In this document: piece after piece, positions 61,800-64,000 of the stretch
Layout of the letters: the number at the start of each line of letters is the position of its first letter
How positions within the stretch are numbered: the stretch's first letter is position 1
Assembly: GCF_014650495.1 (NCBI RefSeq)
Contig: NZ_BMVB01000024.1
Location: 1 to 64,000, forward strand
DNA length: 64,000 bases
DNA from: Streptomyces cinnamoneus
Lineage (GTDB): Bacteria; Actinomycetota; Actinomycetes; Streptomycetales; Streptomycetaceae
Reading direction: 5' to 3'
Translations under genes and position numbers: made by a program
The notes under the pieces: generated by a model
The model's input: only the letters and a program-made list of their open reading frames with translations
Databases searched by the model: none
Told to the model about the DNA's origin: nothing

Positions 61800-61835
61800 T
61801 CAAGCGCCTTTCCAGACAGTAAATATGGCGCTTGA
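61800..61835 (+). promoter_or_regulatory. Inverted repeat upstream of the secreted propeller gene
   Basis: TCAAGCGCC (61800-61808) and GGCGCTTGA (61827-61835) are perfect 9-bp arms around an A/T-rich 18-base centre containing GTAAATAT. It lies about 80 bases before the start codon and follows two TGCGTCA copies. Operator or promoter overlap is likely. Confidence 0.5.
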
Positions 61836-61917
61836 TCGCATTCTGTGACCGGAGCGTGACCGGTTAGATCATGATCGTCCACGACACCTCGTGTCCGTTC
61901 CCCACAAGGGAGAGATC

Positions 61918-63033
61918 ATGAAGCGGATCGGTTCGGCCGTCACCGCGGCAGCCGCTGCCTTCGTCCTTGCCCAGCCGTCCACCGCCACGGCGGCCGAGGC
62001 CGCCTCCTGGACGGCCCCCTCCTGCACCCGGGTGACGGGTGACGGAGGAGTCACGTTCACCACCGACGACGGTGCGAGCCTGAGGCCCACCACCGGAACC
62101 CTCAAGCCGGTCAGCTACACCCACGGCCTGGTCGCCCTGGACACTCCCAACACGCTGCTCGCGACCCGCAACAGCGAACTGCAGCGCTCGACGGACGCCG
62201 GCTGCACGTGGACGCGCGTCGCAACGCTCGACAGCGGCTCCACCCGGCTGACGGCGGCCCCCGGCGGCCGCGCCTTCGCCTGGGAGGTGAACGGCGGCTA
62301 CCTCGCACGGACCGACGGCAAGAGCGTCACCCCGCTGAAGTCGCCGACCACGAGCATCGTGGGGCTGGGTACGGACCGCACGCGGCCGGGCCACGTGCGG
62401 CTGGCCGGCGGCGACGGCCGGCTGTACGACTCCACCGACGCGGGCGCCAGCTGGCGGCAGGTGGGCACCGCGGCGTTCGGCGGCGGCGCCGGCGTCTACG
62501 CGGTGGCCTTCGACCCGAAGGACCTCGGCCACGCCGTCGCGGGCGGCATGACGAAGGGCGGGGCGGTGACCACCGACGGCGGCACCACCTGGACGGCGTC
62601 CACCGGCCTGTCGGGCACGCCGGGCGGTGCCGCCAACCTCTTCGACGCGGTCTTCTCCCCCGCCTCCTCGTCGGTGGTCTACGCCCTCGGCATCGACCTG
62701 GTGCAGGCCGCGCCCGGCTCGTCCGACGAGGGCCGTCACCTGTACCGGTCGGCCGACGGCGGCCGCACCTTCACCAAGGTCGTCGACGACTCCGCGGAGA
62801 CCAAGCTGACCAACAGCACGCGGCTGGCGCCGAGCCCCGTGGACGCCGACGTGCTGTACTTCGAGTACGGCACGTACTTCCAGAACTACGGCACCGACCT
62901 GTTCCGCCTCGACGCGCGGACGGGCAAGGTCTCCACGACGCACAACGCCTACGACGGCATCTCGGCCTTCGCCTTCAACCCCGCCCAGCCGAAGGTGATG
63001 TACCTGGGCGTGGAGGAGGTCCAGGTCGACTGA
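61918..63033 (+). CDS. Secreted beta-propeller protein (BNR-like repeats), possibly DAIP-like
   Basis: A 371-residue exported protein. The signal peptide is MKRIGSAVTAAAAAFVLAQP with cleavage near ATAAEA. The mature part contains repeated S/T-D-x-G-x-T/S-W phrases (RSTDAGCTWTRV, DSTDAGASWRQV, TTDGGTTWTAS, RSADGGRTFTKV), the Asp-box motif of propellers. Two cysteines may form a disulfide. Size and origin resemble the dispase autolysis-inducing protein of S. mobaraensis, but that identity is only suspected. AAGGGAGAG precedes ATG 61918. It is not clearly part of the peptide-export operon. Confidence 0.78.
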   Translation: MKRIGSAVTAAAAAFVLAQPSTATAAEAASWTAPSCTRVTGDGGVTFTTDDGASLRPTTGTLKPVSYTHGLVALDTPNTLLATRNSELQRSTDAGCTWTRVATLDSGSTRLTAAPGGRAFAWEVNGGYLARTDGKSVTPLKSPTTSIVGLGTDRTRPGHVRLAGGDGRLYDSTDAGASWRQVGTAAFGGGAGVYAVAFDPKDLGHAVAGGMTKGGAVTTDGGTTWTASTGLSGTPGGAANLFDAVFSPASSSVVYALGIDLVQAAPGSSDEGRHLYRSADGGRTFTKVVDDSAETKLTNSTRLAPSPVDADVLYFEYGTYFQNYGTDLFRLDARTGKVSTTHNAYDGISAFAFNPAQPKVMYLGVEEVQVD

Positions 63034-63043
63034 CGGGCCGTCG

Positions 63044-63370
63044 TCAGCCGCGCGGCGAGAGCTCCGCCATCGCCGACCAGCCGGTGCCCGGCACCTCGAC
63101 GTTGATGATCTGCGGCGTCTCGGCGATGACGTCGGGCATCCAGGCCATGGCGGTCTTGAAGTGCTCGGAGTTCACGTGCACCTCGCCGGCCTCGGCCGAC
63201 GCGAACGCCTCGACCAGCACGAACTGGTGGGGGTTGTCGACGCTGCGGGACCACTCGTAGAAGACGTTGCCCGGCTCGTCGCGCGTGGCCTGCGTGAAGT
63301 CCTGGACGAGGTCGAGCCACTCCTCGCTCCGCTCGGGACGGACGGTGAACTTGACGACGATGAAGATCAT
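63044..63370 (-). CDS. Antibiotic biosynthesis monooxygenase-fold protein (putative quinol monooxygenase)
   Basis: A 108-residue ABM-fold protein starting MIFIVVKFTVRPERSEEWLD, with FYEWSRSVDNPHQFVLVEAF and a histidine pattern (EVHVNSEHFKTAM) typical of YgiN-like quinol monooxygenases. It works without cofactor on quinols or binds small aromatics. GGAG is six bases before ATG 63370. It converges with the secreted propeller gene by a 10-base gap. Confidence 0.88.
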   Translation of the reverse strand: MIFIVVKFTVRPERSEEWLDLVQDFTQATRDEPGNVFYEWSRSVDNPHQFVLVEAFASAEAGEVHVNSEHFKTAMAWMPDVIAETPQIINVEVPGTGWSAMAELSPRG

Positions 63371-63528
63371 GGATGCTCCAGGTGACCGGGGCCGGGGCCG
63401 CCGGGCAAAGGACGGTGGGCGGGCGGCGGGACCGCCGCGCCCGTGGACGGGTCCATCGTGCCCCGCACGGCACTCCCCCGCGAACGTGACCGCCGCCGAT
63501 TCCGGCCCTGCCGGAAAACCGCCCCTTC

Positions 63529-64000
63529 TCAGGCGGAGAGCGCGGCGGCCCGCTCCCGGAGCTCGGCGAGGGTGAGCCGCAGCAGGGGATGGTCCTCGCT
63601 GCCGCGGCGGACCGCCGTGAACACCCGCCGCGTGGGGCCCGGCCCGCGCAGCGGGCGCACGGCCGGGGTGAGGGCCGGCCGGATCCCGTGCAGCGCCGAA
63701 CGCGGCACGAGGGCGACGCCGGCGCCGACGGCGACCAGGGCGCACACGGCGGAGAAGTCGTCCGACAGGCATTCCACCCGGGGCCGGAAGCGGGCCTGCT
63801 CGCACGCGCGCACCACGGCCTCGTGGACGGGGTTGCCGGGCCAGGGGGTGATCCAGACGTCGTCGCGCAGCTCCGCGAGGTCCACCTCGGACGCGTCGGC
63901 GAGCCGGTGGCCCGGCGGCAGCACGGCGTCGAAGGGCTCTTCGTACAGCGGGGCGTGCAGCACCCGGCCGTCGCCGGGGGCGAGGGAGTCGCGGTGCTCG
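63529..64000 (-). CDS. LysR-type transcriptional regulator, C-terminal part (cut by window end)
   Basis: Only the ligand-binding domain is present; the open frame runs past base 64000, so the helix-turn-helix lies outside. YEEPFDAVLPPGHRLADASEVDLAELRDDVWITP and VALVPRSAL are typical of the LysR PBP2 fold. The neighbouring ABM-fold gene lies downstream on the same strand, 158 bases from the stop, so it may or may not be a target. Confidence 0.88.
   Translation of the reverse strand, partial: EHRDSLAPGDGRVLHAPLYEEPFDAVLPPGHRLADASEVDLAELRDDVWITPWPGNPVHEAVVRACEQARFRPRVECLSDDFSAVCALVAVGAGVALVPRSALHGIRPALTPAVRPLRGPGPTRRVFTAVRRGSEDHPLLRLTLAELRERAAALSA

Overview
The window is a stretch of actinobacterial chromosome, almost certainly Streptomyces or a close relative. 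Base composition is very GC-rich and codon third positions are almost all G or C. It carries typical Streptomyces genes: a geosmin synthase, a Wbl (WhiB-like) protein, an srs-type phenolic lipid operon, an XRE-nSTAND-WD40 giant protein, a SigB/SigF-type sigma factor and a SpoIIE-type phosphatase with an RsbW-like kinase domain. No rRNA, tRNA, CRISPR array, intact transposase or phage gene was seen. The right edge cuts a LysR-type regulator.

Layout. 0.2-2.9 kb: type III polyketide synthase, methyltransferase and flavin hydroxylase (srsABC-like, phenolic lipids). 2.9-8.5 kb (minus): PAS-PAS-GAF-SpoIIE-HATPase regulator, CsbD stress protein, large-subunit catalase. 8.9-19.4 kb (plus): a tightly coupled ten-gene run that appears to make activated heptose (GmhA, HldE, GmhB) and assemble a heptose-containing, carbamoylated glycan (UXS-like decarboxylase, carbamoyltransferase, GT2, two GT9 and two GT4-like transferases). 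19.5-27.8 kb: DUF6480 peptide, MFS exporter, SDR, DUF1360, hemerythrin and CBS proteins, then a regulatory block (sigma factor, PAS/GAF, Wbl, GAF-ANTAR). 27.9-31.7 kb: partial paralogous respiratory set (ctaD, ctaF, qcrB). 31.9-35.3 kb: alginate-lyase-like secreted protein, CBS-BON protein, flavohaemoprotein.

35.5-38.9 kb (minus) is a small gene set that looks like an undescribed ribosomal-peptide (RiPP-like) locus. A 49-residue peptide ends in three 8-residue repeats of the form KxGCISVx. It is followed by a 14-bp stem-loop, a PaaK/LuxE-like adenylate-forming enzyme, a 173-residue protein of unclear role and an MFS exporter. No known RiPP maturase is present.

39-56.8 kb holds mostly housekeeping and accessory genes: P-loop protein, baeRF-like protein, STAND protein, M28 aminopeptidase, glyoxalase-fold protein, PolX, VTC/DUF4956 pair, FMN protein, geosmin synthase. 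Several perfect stem-loops mark transcription ends.

57.7-61.7 kb (plus) is a second peptide locus. A 61-residue peptide has a short leader and ten cysteines in its last 33 residues. It is followed by two hairpins, then a MauE-like membrane redox protein, a TlpA-like thioredoxin, an ABC exporter and an S26 signal peptidase, the last three genes overlapping. This reads as a dedicated system for exporting, cleaving and disulfide-folding a cysteine-rich peptide. The window ends with a secreted beta-propeller-like protein, an antibiotic-biosynthesis-monooxygenase-fold protein and the LysR fragment. The two peptide loci are the strongest candidates for new biology here. All functions are inferred from sequence reading; no database search was run.
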